From the NCBI RefSeq assembly GCF_000150275.1, contig NW_002060958.1:690272-754271 (forward strand): DNA of 64,000 nt, read 5' to 3'. This stretch comes from Trichoplax adhaerens (Eukaryota; Placozoa; Uniplacotomia; Trichoplacea; Trichoplacidae). The notes beneath the pieces were generated by a model. It searched no databases and was not told the DNA's origin. It saw only the letters and a program-made list of their open reading frames with translations. Below, one piece after another: positions 52,301-61,292 of this stretch (positions are counted from its first letter, which is position 1; each line of letters opens with the position of its first letter). Position numbers and translations under genes: made by a program.

Positions 52301-55300
52301 ACAGTCTTAAGTCTTTATCTAAAATCATTTTTAGGAATGGTTATCATAAATATAATGTATATCTTATGGAAATACGCGTATTCAAAATAGAATGTACATC
52401 CAAATAAAATTTAAAAATTTAATTTTAATGATCATATACTGTAGCAATAATATATGGTATAAGCAACGTAGTTTAAGAGTTATATATCGTAGTTTAGTTT
52501 TTGTAATATATATTGAAAATTATCTATCGAAATATAAAGCGCCGTACCAAGCATCCTAGAGTAGTGTACTACATTGTTTACAGGACTGAACTAGAGTAAT
52601 AACCAATTATCCCATACGTTTCTATAGGAGGTGTTTAATATTATATTATATTTTGTATTTACTACGTTATATCCCTTTCTGAATGATACATGAGCAGACA
52701 TAGAATAAATTTTTATCTAAACTTTTCTTAACATTTATTCAGATTTGCCCTTTATCAAATTCAGTTTTATATTCTGCACTGTTTTAATTTATGTCGAAGA
52801 AGTTGTGTAGCTCTGTCGCTTACAACGTAGCTATTAGTTTAAATAGAAACGCATTCTATTAACTTTACGGTTTAGTGTAGTGATAGATTAAGCAACTGTA
52901 TGTAGTTCGTGAAACTTAAGTGGATTCTGTAATTACTAATTATTTTACTGCTAAGTCTATATACCATGTTTATAATCAAATTTATTATTTTAAATTATTT
53001 GAAAGACGTGACTTACAGATAAATGAGCATCCTTAAGCAGTAAAACATATATTCGTGTATGCTGTGGAGCGAATTGTTATCTAATAGTCTGAAAATAATC
53101 AAATTTTACGTTTATAGCATAATGATGAAAGTGTGTTCAGATTAGTAAATTTTCTTCCCATACAAACTGAACAATGATGGAAGATGGCATAAAGCATTTG
53201 CTTCAATGGTCCTTATCAAGTTACCCTTTAGCGAACTATGAATGTAAAAATTTTATAACTTCTTCAACAATGGCTAAATGAAGCGATCAAACAGTGACTA
53301 AATACTTTTCGTAGTATTTGTAGCCATAATCCACACAGTAACATTCTACCTGTTTTACACACATTCAGACTATACTTCAGACCATTTACAATCTATTACG
53401 GTAACTACTACAGTACTGACATAGACATTTTATCTTCTACGCAAAGTACGATGAACTAGTCATATCCTTATCCTAATACCCATATGAGTTTCATATTTAT
53501 TTTATTCGTAGTATCAATAGTTACTCAATACTCTACTGTATATTTATCTGTATTTTAACTTAGAATCTTTAATTACGATCAACAGTTACAAGCTGTTAAA
53601 ATAAAGCTTATGATAAACATAGAAAGCTACAATACCGTAAATCAAAATAAACAAGGCAAATAAGCTATAATGAAATACCGGTACTTATATGCGTTACAAA
53701 CATTTTTCACTAAACAGTAACTTCGGACTATTTAATAGTTTTTCTAAAGCCTTTCAAGTATTTATATTCGGCTAGATTAGAGCTATCTTTAGGTTATTTT
53801 TAAATAATGATTTCAAAGGTTCTAATTTTTTGCGAATTTTGGAATTTCGTGATCAGATATGTCGTAAACATTGTCAAATTCTTTTATAATGTAGAAAAGT
53901 TATTAAAAGTTTTGCGTGTATTTTACGCATTGAAATTTTCTTACAGAGTTCGAAGGTTTCTAAGGCATGCGAAATCGTTTTTCTTTATAATATTTAATCG
54001 ATTTTTATCTAAATAGCTAATGATAAATGCTATAATCAATAATTATACAAGATTAATTACATAAAATTCAACTAATTTTCATATTATTTAGTTAAATCTT
54101 TTAGCGAATAGCATCCAAAAAAAGCTAATACTTACAGATATCTCAGAGAAGGTAAAGTACAAAACGCCATCGGAGTAATACTTGAAATTTTATCATTCAT
54201 CAGCTTTCTGTAATTAAAAGTATAGCATTATTTAAGATAATTTCTAATTGAATAAATAACTTTAATGTTTGATAGCGTAGCAATTTAGTGTTAACTGTGT
54301 GCAGGAAGTAAATTGGAAAACATTACTTACTGCAGTAATAAAGTGCAATACATGCAAGTTCGGAGTACGAGGTAAAGGTAGCTTAAAGGATTTTAGGTAA
54401 TACTAATAATGACTTAATAAAGACTACGTAATAGCTTTTTCAGTTGATTACAAAAGGAGGAAATATATTTATTGAGTAATCTGTGCCTTAATTTGAAATC
54501 TATAGCAAGATCTTTTAAATTTCAATCGAATTTAAATTGGTAAGTACGGGATTCTAAACTTTAGGATAACGTTAAGGCTTGAATACAAAATTAGTGTTAC
54601 TTTTCAATTTTTGTGCAATTGAAGCTATCTTGCAAATTTGAGCCCTAAAAAGTTGTACATCATCTGCTAATAGTATTTTTTCATGGTTTCCTTATTTAAT
54701 GTTAATGAAAATATTGACGTTAATCATTTTAAAAATTTAAGTATAGCGTGATAAAGCGAAGCGAAATTGGTTTAGAGCGTTCAATTGTGCTTAAGTTTTA
54801 CTTACAAAGTTACGAGCTTCGGATATCTAGTAATCGTCCCGTTTGAAATTGTCATAATATTACCGAATTTAATATCCCTAGAAGATTATGAAGTAAAATT
54901 CAGTAACTATTAAGTTAATTGACACAGGCGCTACAATTTACGAAAACTTGAATGAATAACTATAGTAGAGATAATCGCCGTATTTTAAAATGGAGGAAAG
55001 TCTAGAGTTCTACTTCTACTAGAGCTAGTGCCAATAAAAATAGACTAGGAGAATATTCATATCTAATTGCTAAAGTATTCGAGGCATGATTTCTGTCACT
55101 CTCAAGGTTCGAAATCTACTAGCTGGAAATTTGCGTCATTAATACAGTGAAAATATCTTATAAATCGCAAGTACCTTAACAACACCCTTAACTGTATACT
55201 TCATTTTATTATCGCTAGCTGTTTGTATGATTTGGGCGTTTTACTAAATCATGTAAAAAGTTAACGAACTTAAATTGGGTAATTGTGTCGTATAATGTAG

Positions 55301-56476
55301 CCTTCCTAGGTATTTCTACGATATTACTTTATATATAAAATTCTCAGGTATTTAGCAAATGGATATTTTTCGTTATAAGGATTTGTAAAGGAAGTTTTGG
55401 GCGTAACAGATACTGTGAAAATCTTATTTCTCAAACAATGCTATGCTTTGTTCTATCCATAAGCTCACTAAATCGAAGGTTCAGACTAAACACGGAAGAC
55501 TACATCTTTGGCTAATAATTTCTTAGCCTGTTGAATGATATATGTTCGATTTACATTATTATAATTACTTTCTAACGTTGCATTTAGTGATGTTACAAGA
55601 GCTAACTAAATAGCTGCAATTTTTACCATCATACTTTGAAAATATGCAGCTACCATTAGCTGATAGTACTGCACTCCGTAGATATTACATAGATTTACTA
55701 TAACCTCCAGCATAACTTATTTACATTATCAAAAACAAACATTTTGACTGATAGTTTTTAATTAATTTTATCTCACTTCATAATGATAAAGTATTTTATT
55801 GAATAGTATATTGATTATTATACCAATTAATTTTAAATGCAGAACGTATCGTTTTCGCTTAATTATATATGAGAGCATTTATTAAATGTTACAATTTTTT
55901 TGTAAAAGCTAGCCTACATTGAAGTGATATCCCTCGTTGCGTTGGCTAAATCAGGAATTTGAGTCAGATCGTAACTACGACAAAAAATTGTACTAGTACT
56001 GCAAGAACAGTATTTCGCACATGGATAAGCCATTCCTTTATTCATCGAACAAATTATTCGTTAATATGTTGGTACACATTTTATAAAACGCTGGTAATGT
56101 GCTGAAGAATTTAGAAGATTTATATACTCTTCATATAGCTTACTGTATATTTATTTACGTAGAAGTTAGTGTTTATTCTAGCTAGTTGTAATCACGAATA
56201 AATAGCAGTTTGGTCACATATTATTATTGGTGCTAATTTATGTTTCTTAAATGAGTACTCTTCTATCTTCTGTAAAGTATACTCATTATTAAGCAAGCAC
56301 TCTGATAAAATAATACTGATTTGATACCAGCAATTTTAACCAAATTTAAAATATCTTGTCATATCAAACTGCTGATAATATCTGCATGACCAATTTACTT
56401 TCTCACCTGTTGATGCAGCTATAAGAATCCATAGTATCAAAGCAGCTAAGATATTCTTTTGGCATCCAAAGTACAT
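24228..56476 (-). CDS. LGR-type (relaxin-receptor-like) GPCR with about 40 LRRs
   Basis: A 32-kb gene of 43 exons: signal peptide 56407-56476 (start codon 56476-56474), LRRNT 55918-56035, 40 LRR exons between 54877 and 25582, and a 7TM exon 24228-25329. Lengths add up to 4173 nt, that is 1390 residues and stop. Approximate residues: signal 1-23, LRRNT 24-62, LRRs 63-1023, hinge and 7TM 1024-1390. All internal exons are phase 2 to 2, so any LRR exon can be skipped without breaking the frame. Known LGR and RXFP receptors have far fewer repeats (about 10-18). There is no LDLa exon between the signal and LRRNT, unlike RXFP1/2. It should be a cell-surface receptor for a large peptide or protein ligand; the ligand is unknown. 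Introns hold R1-R4 copies, an LTR-like element and dead LRR exons. I saw no second LRRNT, but a gene boundary inside the array cannot be fully excluded. Confidence 0.85.
25582..35712 (-). CDS. Receptor gene: 20 membrane-proximal LRR exons of variable length
   Basis: From 5' to 3': 35638-35712, 35392-35454, 35095-35166, 34926-35006, 34638-34709, 32727-32801, 32542-32613, 30682-30750, 30474-30536, 30295-30357, 28894-28965, 28714-28797, 28539-28598, 27778-27858, 26781-26852, 26550-26627, 26306-26377, 26019-26093, 25816-25887, 25582-25653. Lengths are 60 to 84 nt, always a multiple of three and in phase 2. Cores include LSYNKITSI (32542), LSSNLIRTQ (35392), LSYNPISLS (27778) and IRNNQIDKL (25816). 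Donors vary: GTAAGT, GTAAGC, GTAAGA, GTGAGT, GTATGA (28714) and GTAAAG (30474). In the last two the repeat motif decided the exon. Confidence 0.82.
26855..27777. other. Receptor intron, nothing recognised
   Basis: The 0.9-kb intron between LRR exons 26781-26852 and 27778-27858. I see no repeat-family match and no further LRR exon. Confidence 0.5.
30131..30206 (-). pseudogene. LRR-exon remnant without splice sites
   Basis: The minus frame reads KLSKYNRNTIKLEDFQIF. The live gene B exon at 3090 reads RISENRLKTIKMEDFQCL. The two share TIK[L/M]EDFQ, with a one-residue shift. No AG acceptor or usable GT donor bounds it, so it looks like a copied LRR exon that lost its signals. Confidence 0.5.
31805..32460 (+). 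mobile_element. LTR-like element with TATA box and many hairpins
   Basis: Begins TGTGACAAAG and ends TTTGTGACAA, flanked on both sides by TTAC (31801-31804 and 32461-32464). It holds GGTATAAAAGACC near 32213 and a locally GC-richer tract. Short hairpins are visible: GGTTGTTTACC/GGTAGACAACC near 31860, GGAGC/GCTCC near 32000, GGTGC/GCACC near 32038-32066, GCGAAT/ATTCGC near 32228, and CTTCCA/TGGAAG near 32387. No coding region or second LTR was seen, so this is a solo LTR or another small element in a receptor intron. Confidence 0.5.
35713..37947. other. Receptor intron, mostly empty
   Basis: A 2.2-kb intron at the boundary between the variable and uniform LRR blocks. Apart from R2 copy c I find nothing in it. 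Confidence 0.5.
35881..36321 (-). repeat. R2 element, copy c (subfamily I, internal variant)
   Basis: Nearly the reverse complement of 49861-50296. The TATA-like box reads GGGTATATAAGCCC on the minus strand near 36050, then the GGCGTCTAA core near 35980 and a GGGAT/ATCCC hairpin. The far end is CACGGT/ACCGTG at 36301-36319. It lies in a receptor intron. Confidence 0.78.
37948..54877 (-). CDS. Receptor gene: 20 distal LRR exons, each exactly 72 nt
   Basis: From 5' to 3': 54806-54877, 54136-54207, 53945-54016, 53017-53088, 51370-51441, 51106-51177, 50627-50698, 47925-47996, 47680-47751, 46670-46741, 46328-46399, 45402-45473, 45243-45314, 43785-43856, 43454-43525, 42411-42482, 42155-42226, 39324-39395, 38571-38642, 37948-38019. 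Each encodes one 24-residue repeat of the form xLSxNxLxxIxxxxFxxL followed by xxLxxL, e.g. LSDNRISHIEPNAFRGLSRL (51370), LDKNRLNII (53945), LSYNNISAI (43785) and LRRNPLTSIPAGAFFCL (47680). Many have Cys four residues before the last conserved Leu. The donor of 42411 is GTTAGT; 38571 and 46670 use GTGAGT. Confidence 0.88.
39068..39145 (-). pseudogene. Probable LRR-exon remnant without acceptor
   Basis: Next to a GTAAAT donor the minus frame is open for 26 codons, reading FIKKNIVQSS and ending FCIQSL, which resembles a stretched LRR. No AG lies where an exon should begin. Moderate to weak. Confidence 0.35.
39400..42060. other. Largest receptor intron (about 2.8 kb) with repeats
   Basis: Between LRR exons 42155-42226 and 39324-39395. 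Holds R4 copy 2. Similar short blocks recur inside it near 39920-40000 and 41385-41460, and ACTCACTAGTTCT occurs twice (41310 and 41448). No LRR motif was found. Confidence 0.5.
40380..41200 (+). repeat. R4 long repeat, copy 2
   Basis: Collinear with 9565-10100: AATATCCATATTTGTA, TAACGTGGATATTATTTG and AATATTTGAGTTAAG recur in order. It contains a 16-base tandem duplication at 40810-40841 (GGTAATACGTAGCTGA twice). Confidence 0.65.
42065..42110 (-). pseudogene. Possible broken LRR remnant
   Basis: Lies behind a GTGAGT donor 45 bases from a live exon. In one frame it reads SYSKLLIL, in another NAFG, with stops in all frames, as if a repeat had taken frameshifts. Weak. Confidence 0.25.
44150..44890 (-). 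repeat. R1 dispersed repeat, copy 4, interrupted
   Basis: The left part (44150-44360) matches 4290-4500 and the right part (44640-44890) matches 4570-4800. About 270 unrelated bases between them break the peptide frame. It lies in a receptor intron. Confidence 0.65.
45648..46005 (-). repeat. R2 element, copy d (subfamily II)
   Basis: Closely matches 51541-51975 in the same orientation. On the minus strand: TATATAAATG box, the core GAGGCGTCTAAGTC near 45780, hairpin CCTTGA/TCAAGG, and an end hairpin with arms TGTTGCAAA and TTTGTGACA that pair by G-U wobble. It lies in a receptor intron. Confidence 0.78.
48620..49260 (+). repeat. R3 long repeat, copy 1
   Basis: Collinear with 63320-63960. Shared blocks include AATAGCCCTA, AATCACAATCTA or AATCGCAATCTA, ACCAGTTTAGCTA or ACCAGTTCAACTA, GAAATTAACCAA or GAAACTAACCAA, and CTAAATTAAGGAT or CCAAATTAAGGAT. 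Non-coding as far as can be seen. Confidence 0.65.
49491..49591. other. Assembly gap (101 N)
   Basis: A run of N, plus a single ambiguous base at 49456. The true length is unknown. It falls in the receptor intron between LRR exons 50627-50698 and 47925-47996, so a further exon could be hidden here. Confidence 1.
49861..50296 (+). repeat. R2 element, copy e (subfamily I, internal variant)
   Basis: Inverted relative to copy c. TATA-like GGGTATATAAGCCC at 50121-50134, the core GTTTAACGTAGAATC then AAAGGCGTCTAA at 50177-50203, and end hairpin arms TGTCACGAA and TTTGTGGCA (loop GCTGG) near 50273-50295. The left end is CATGGTACGAACTACCGTG. Confidence 0.8.
51541..51975 (-). repeat. R2 element, copy f (subfamily II)
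   Basis: Nearly identical to copy d over its first 350 bases, with the same CCTTGA/TCAAGG hairpin. Its far end extends to match the start of copy a. The end hairpin is degraded. It lies in a receptor intron. Confidence 0.78.
52017..52041. repeat. (TA)n microsatellite
   Basis: An uninterrupted TA run of about 25 bases in a receptor intron, immediately beyond R2 copy f. Confidence 0.95.
52824..52895 (-). pseudogene. Dead LRR exon: 72 nt, splice sites intact, three stops
   Basis: Bounded by a GTAAGC donor (52818-52823) and AG acceptor (52896-52897) exactly 72 nt apart, in the array phase. The frame starts CLIYHYTKP, carries three stops in the middle and ends NAFLFKLIATL, an ordinary LRR ending. 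If spliced in, it would truncate the receptor, so it must be skipped. Confidence 0.6.
53280..53870. repeat. R1 dispersed repeat, copy 5, rearranged
   Basis: 53280-53640 is in plus orientation; its frame ends YYGNYYSTDIDI and STQSTMN then stop. 53700-53870 matches the opposite flank in the opposite orientation, so the copy is inverted within itself. It ends 75 bases before the live LRR exon 53945-54016. Confidence 0.6.
54331..54402 (-). pseudogene. Probable dead LRR exon: 72 nt, splice sites intact, one stop
   Basis: A GTAAGT donor (54325-54330) and AG acceptor (54403-54404) lie 72 nt apart in the array phase. The frame reads IT, stop, NPLSYLYLVLRTCMYCTLLL. A second AG just after the stop (TTTAAG) would give a 48-nt exon that also keeps the phase, so partial rescue is possible. 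The LRR resemblance is weaker than for live exons. Confidence 0.45.
55918..56035 (-). CDS. Receptor gene exon 2: LRRNT cap
   Basis: 118 nt. It reads GMAYPCAKYCSCSTSTIFC and then DLTQIPDLANATRDIT, an N-terminal LRR cap. It is the same length and phase as the gene B cap exon (6637-6754). The donor is GTAGGC, the acceptor AATAAAG. Confidence 0.85.
56407..56476 (-). CDS. Receptor gene exon 1: signal peptide
   Basis: MYFGCQKN, then the hydrophobic core ILAALILWILIAAS, then phase 1 at GTGAGA. It joins in frame to the LRRNT exon after a 371-nt intron. No upstream TATA box is evident. Confidence 0.8.
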
Positions 56477-58609
56477 ATTGATTGTTAAAATTTAGTAAAT
56501 CAATATAATCCGAAATTGATTTTCTTTAAGAATTAGAATAAAATTTAAGCATCAAAACTGAACCTAAATTATAAGTATGTTTTCTATTCATGAAATTTTC
56601 ACTTAAATTGCTTGTTTGAAATGAAATGAGCTAAATCACTTTATTTTTTAATCTGTGATTCTCTAATTTTCACATGCGTTGACTAGTTGGTCTAATCTTG
56701 GCATTGTATGAGATTGGTAAAAATATGGTATCTTTATAACTAAAATTTAAAGAATATTTTAAATACTGGCAGATAGCTTAGTAAAAGGAATTTATCTTCT
56801 TAGAGGAAAAAGCTCAGATAACTATACTGACGAAGAAGCAAATTTCATTCTGTTCTCAAAACGTAAGGTAATAATAGGTATCATATAGTACTGATGCTGA
56901 TTACATATAACTATACTGCAGTTGAATACAAATTTTTTATCTTATTAATGAAGTAAAAGAATTCAACTACCATATTTTTCTTTACTTGTAAGGCCATATC
57001 GATGACTTTCGATTCATATACTTTAATAAAGGTCTTATGGAACCGTAGTTCGTCTTTTACTTTAGCAAGAGTTGCCAAAAATTTGTTTGCAAATTTCGAA
57101 AATGCGTTGCAATTTATTCAATGTTATTTAATACTTAGGTAAACGACACGTGAAATATAACTGAAAAACCAGAATTGAACCCTAAAATTAAGTCTGCATT
57201 CACTGACTGTAGATCTCCAGGTAAAACATATGATGGAGTCATTAATTCGATTAATTCTATTATGATCTTCAGTAAAAACTAAAAATGATATAAATTATAC
57301 CTATAATAAATCTTGCTTTAATTTTACTTGTAATCTTTTAGTGCAAGAGGAAAAACTGAAGACACTGCTGAATCGCAAAACTAATAATATTTACGATTTT
57401 TTTTAAGTTTAGATAATAATATGTCATATGGTACTAATAGCAATGAATGGTATAGCTTAATTAAATTAGAAACTAAGGATGGTGTTTCTTGAAGATCGTA
57501 CGAATCACTTTCGAGACTGAAAATTAGCATCGATTTTGGTATTTTTATGCACATCAGTTTTACTCAAGCACTGCAAGTTAAAATGCTTGGTATACGCGTA
57601 TTTCCTGTAGGTTGTAGATTATGTACTGTGTATTTACTGTATTTGAGCTTTATATCTATAATATTGCTACAATAGGGTAGAGTAATGTAGAACTATACCT
57701 TCATAGCTGTTACAAACGCACTAAAGGAGATTTTAATTTAAAATAACTAGTATGCCTCGATAACTCCTAGGATTAATTTCCAAAATTAGATTGAACCACC
57801 AATTATAATAAACTTATTCAAATTAATGATTTCGAACTGGAAAGATAGTCCTTTGAGCGATTTAGACTCGGCTTATTCCGTCTGTCAGAAAAAGAACAAA
57901 ATAATTCTCTCATTCAGTTTTAAATATAGCTGGAAAGTTTTTAAAATAAGTCAGATAGAGATTTTATTACTATATATATATCAATTAGTTTAAATATTGT
58001 ATTCTAGGACACGTAGAATGAACTTTTTATTTCAGATTTGAGTGAATTTTTAACAAATGTTTCCAAAGCTAATCTACTATTTTCAGAGAATGATTAATTA
58101 ATTCTCGACCTTTCGATATCTGCCATCAAATTCCATTCATAAATTTTACATTTAGTGACAGTCCACAACAAAAGTGGGATACAAATACAAGTAAAGTAAT
58201 GCTAGGCAAGATTATCTAATTTGCTAGTACCCTCGATTCTAATTACATTTAGATAAGTATCACGTTAGTAAAGGTTAGCTGGTCTCAACTTATCAGTATT
58301 TAGGTGCGATACCATAGAATTTACGTTAAGGCTAGAAACAGCATGTAGCGATACTATTAGATGAGTTATTTTTTTCAACTTCTATGTAGAAGTACGTAAA
58401 CTATATAAAACTTAAAAGTAATACCACATCTATAAATGTCAACAATAATAGGTATACAGTATACGAGCAATGTCTATGATAATGCAGGGATATCGAATTC
58501 AGCTTCGTAGAATAAAATACTAATTGAATTTCGTTCTCTTACTAAATTTTATAACTGTAAAGTAAATCTATTTGCAACCATTATGTTGTAAACAAGTTTG
58601 GTAACATAT

Positions 58610-59265
58610 TCAAGTAGCTACGCTTATCTATCGTTGTTGCTCTTAGTCTTTCTTTACGGACAGCTCTATTTTAGTGTAATGTAAGTTAGTATTGTTATTG
58701 TAGACTGTTCGCCATGTTTAGTATAATGTACGGTAGCGTAACTTCTATATTTATTCTAAGATATATTTGGTAGCCATAACTAAAGACTGTAGTGGTATAG
58801 ACTCTATGCTAGAGTACAGATGACTATATGCAGTAATATATGTTGACTTATTAATAAGGCTATAGGTAAAAATAGAACTGTAAATCATATATTAGGATAT
58901 AGTTCATTCATTGTACTTTGGCTGGTGTGAATAATGTCTACATAAATACTGTACTCGTATCCATATCGGATTAATGATGATCCGCAGTAGAATAGTGTTA
59001 CTAAGAATAATTTAACTATGTATAAAATAAGGTAAGTGTATAAAATAAGGTAAAAGGTTGCCGTGCGGATTGCAGCTGCGAATGCTACGAAAAGTATAAA
59101 AACATGCAACTTTAGATTATTCTGTTAGATCGTTGTAGAAGTCTTTAGTAGTAGTATTCGGCTAGAGTAGAGCTGTGTGTAGTTAATCTTTGTATAAGAT
59201 TCAATAAAACCCTTTTTTTCTAAAATTTGGAATTTCGTCTTCGGTATATATCACATCTAGCAAAA
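58610..59265 (-). repeat. R1 dispersed repeat, copy 6, with open 74-codon frame
   Basis: The best-preserved copy. The minus frame 58885-59109 starts MHVFILFVAFAAAIR, carries LFLVTLFYCGSSLIRYG and ends HTSQSTMNELYPNI. Relative to copy 3 it holds a small in-frame tandem duplication (LILYTY/LILYIV). Confidence 0.78.
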
Positions 59266-59340
59266 TATAACTATTGTAAACGAGTTCTAGATAGAACTGC
59301 TAAATAATCTAAAGTTGTCAGCTTATACACTTTATGTAGC

Positions 59341-59685
59341 ACTAGTGCAAACTCCCGTCGCTTTGCTGACGGTTTACGATAATGTGCTCATTTAACAGGT
59401 AGTATTACCATTTGTCGTAGACCTGTCAGGGGTTCAGTAACTTTATACCGTGTACTGTGTAGTAGTAGAGTGTATGACATATACTGATATACATACCGCA
59501 TTTCTCTAATCTTATAGTAACTCTCCATTTTTAGCTATGTGGAACACTCTTACCCACTCATTCATACTGTATAATATATATATTTATATATTAGTGCAAG
59601 CTCCTGTCGCTTTACTGACGGTTTACGATAATGTGCTCATTTAACATAGGTTCAGTAACTTTATACCGTACCGTGTATACTATAA
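59341..59685 (+). repeat. Direct repeat pair, about 95 bases each
   Basis: The block at 59341-59455 and that at 59593-59680 share TAGTGCAA, CGCTTT, CTGACGGTTTACGATAATGT, GCTCATTTAACA and GTTCAGTAACTTTATACCGT. They are separated by about 150 unrelated bases. Confidence 0.8.
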
Positions 59686-59739
59686 TTTAAAGTGTTCATA
59701 CATAGTACCTGTGTTATTTACGTTACTGTACAGTCAAGA

Positions 59740-59860
59740 CTTTTGATTATTAGTAACAATAATTTATAGCGGATCACCTATAATCCAATATGACAACTGC
59801 TACAGTATTGGCACAGAACTTATTTCTTCCAGACAAAACACGATAAACTAACAATATCGT
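59740..59860 (+). repeat. R1 fragment, copy 7
   Basis: The plus frame reads GSPIIQYDNCYSIG and ends RQNTIN then stop, which aligns with GPSLIRYG...YSI...QSTMN of other R1 copies. The rest of the element is gone or unrecognisable. Confidence 0.55.
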
Positions 59861-60165
59861 GATATATGTGTTACTGTGATAAAGTGTTGTAATGAAATGA
59901 AACGTGTAGAAACCAAGCTACTAAACTTCTAACAAACTTTGATTCAACTTTCTTTGCACTCAGGTCAACTTAACAAAACTATGACAAAAAATAAAATTTG
60001 GGGAAACAACCGATCAACAATTTATTAAGAAAATGTGAGAGAGTCTAATTAAACAACCTTCCAATTACTTAATTCTAAGTATTATAAGTAGAGAAATAAA
60101 AAACTGCAGAATTGAAACTGTCAACAATCACACAACCTAACAAAAAGAAGAACGTTTAAACTTAC

Positions 60166-60240
60166 AACAGTTCGACCCCGAAGGCCTTTAAAATTGAACA
60201 AGTTCTTCAAAAGAATCTTTTGCTCTCAACTCTAAATTTT
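60166..60240 (-). pseudogene. Possible LRR-exon remnant
   Basis: A GTAAGT donor and an AG acceptor 75 nt apart. One frame reads LELRAKDSFEELVQF, which is LRR-like; the array-phase frame has a TGA and ends SILKAFGVELL. Weak. Confidence 0.25.
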
Positions 60241-60708
60241 CTGATTACTTTATCATTTATAGGCTTCGCAGAGCCCTCAGTGGTACTTAAAACTTAATAT
60301 TTATTAACCAATCACTCTTAAATTAAAAACCTTTTTAGAAAACTACTTTGCACCGCTTTAGAAAAAACAAAAATTATTCAAAGTTCAGACACAAATTACC
60401 TTATGATTCCCATATAAACACTATAAAACCATCAAACTAACTATGAAATACCTCAAGCTTTACTTCTAACTTAATTTCCAATGATAATACATTACAAATG
60501 TCTAAAAATTAATCTTTAAACATTAAGGTTTAGTCATAAAAATAACAGTCTAACTACTTAACAATCAACACAACCTCAGCCATTTGCCATCTTTTTTTTC
60601 TATTTTCTCAACTAAACTTTCCTACTGTAACTTTCATATCTCTTCATAAAATTCCAAAGTTTCAAATTCACAACAAAAAGTTCACATTTCAAAAGCTAAT
60701 ATCAACTC

Positions 60709-60808
60709 AAATCACTAGACATTTTATAAAATCACTGGGCATTTCATAAAATCTCTAGGTATTTCATAAAATCATTAGGCATTTTATAAAATCACTTGGC
60801 ATTTTGCA
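60709..60808 (+). repeat. Tandem repeat, five copies of a 20-base unit
   Basis: Units start at 60709, 60729, 60749, 60769 and 60789 on the pattern AAATCACTAGGCATTTTATA with one to four changes each. Confidence 0.92.
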
Positions 60809-61292
60809 ATATGACGGATGCGTTTGTCAACGGCAATTTGCAAAATGCCTAATCAACATTTACGAGTAGATTGTAGCCAATATCTATTCAAATTCAAATA
60901 AATAATGAAAGAAACAAGTAAGGATAACTGCTACTATTACACATTTAGATAAGTCGACTACAGTATGATTGAACTCTAATTTATCCCAAAGCATGAATAT
61001 GGCAATAATGAATGTTACAATAACTCAAGTCTTGAATATATACAAGTACATTTCTATAGCCGTGATAATGCTTACAAGGTATGCATGGCCTGCAATAGAC
61101 GAAACATCTTTTTTGGAATATTATCTGTGCTACAATTTCTAATTTTGCTATATTTAGTTAAAATTACAAAGGCATCGGCTTTAGTCGTCATCCTGGATGA
61201 TTTTTTGTAACACCCTAACAATAGCTTTAATGCGCGAAATCAAGTGTATTAGAAACGAAAATTTCGCCACATAACTAAAAAGTAAACTTTAC

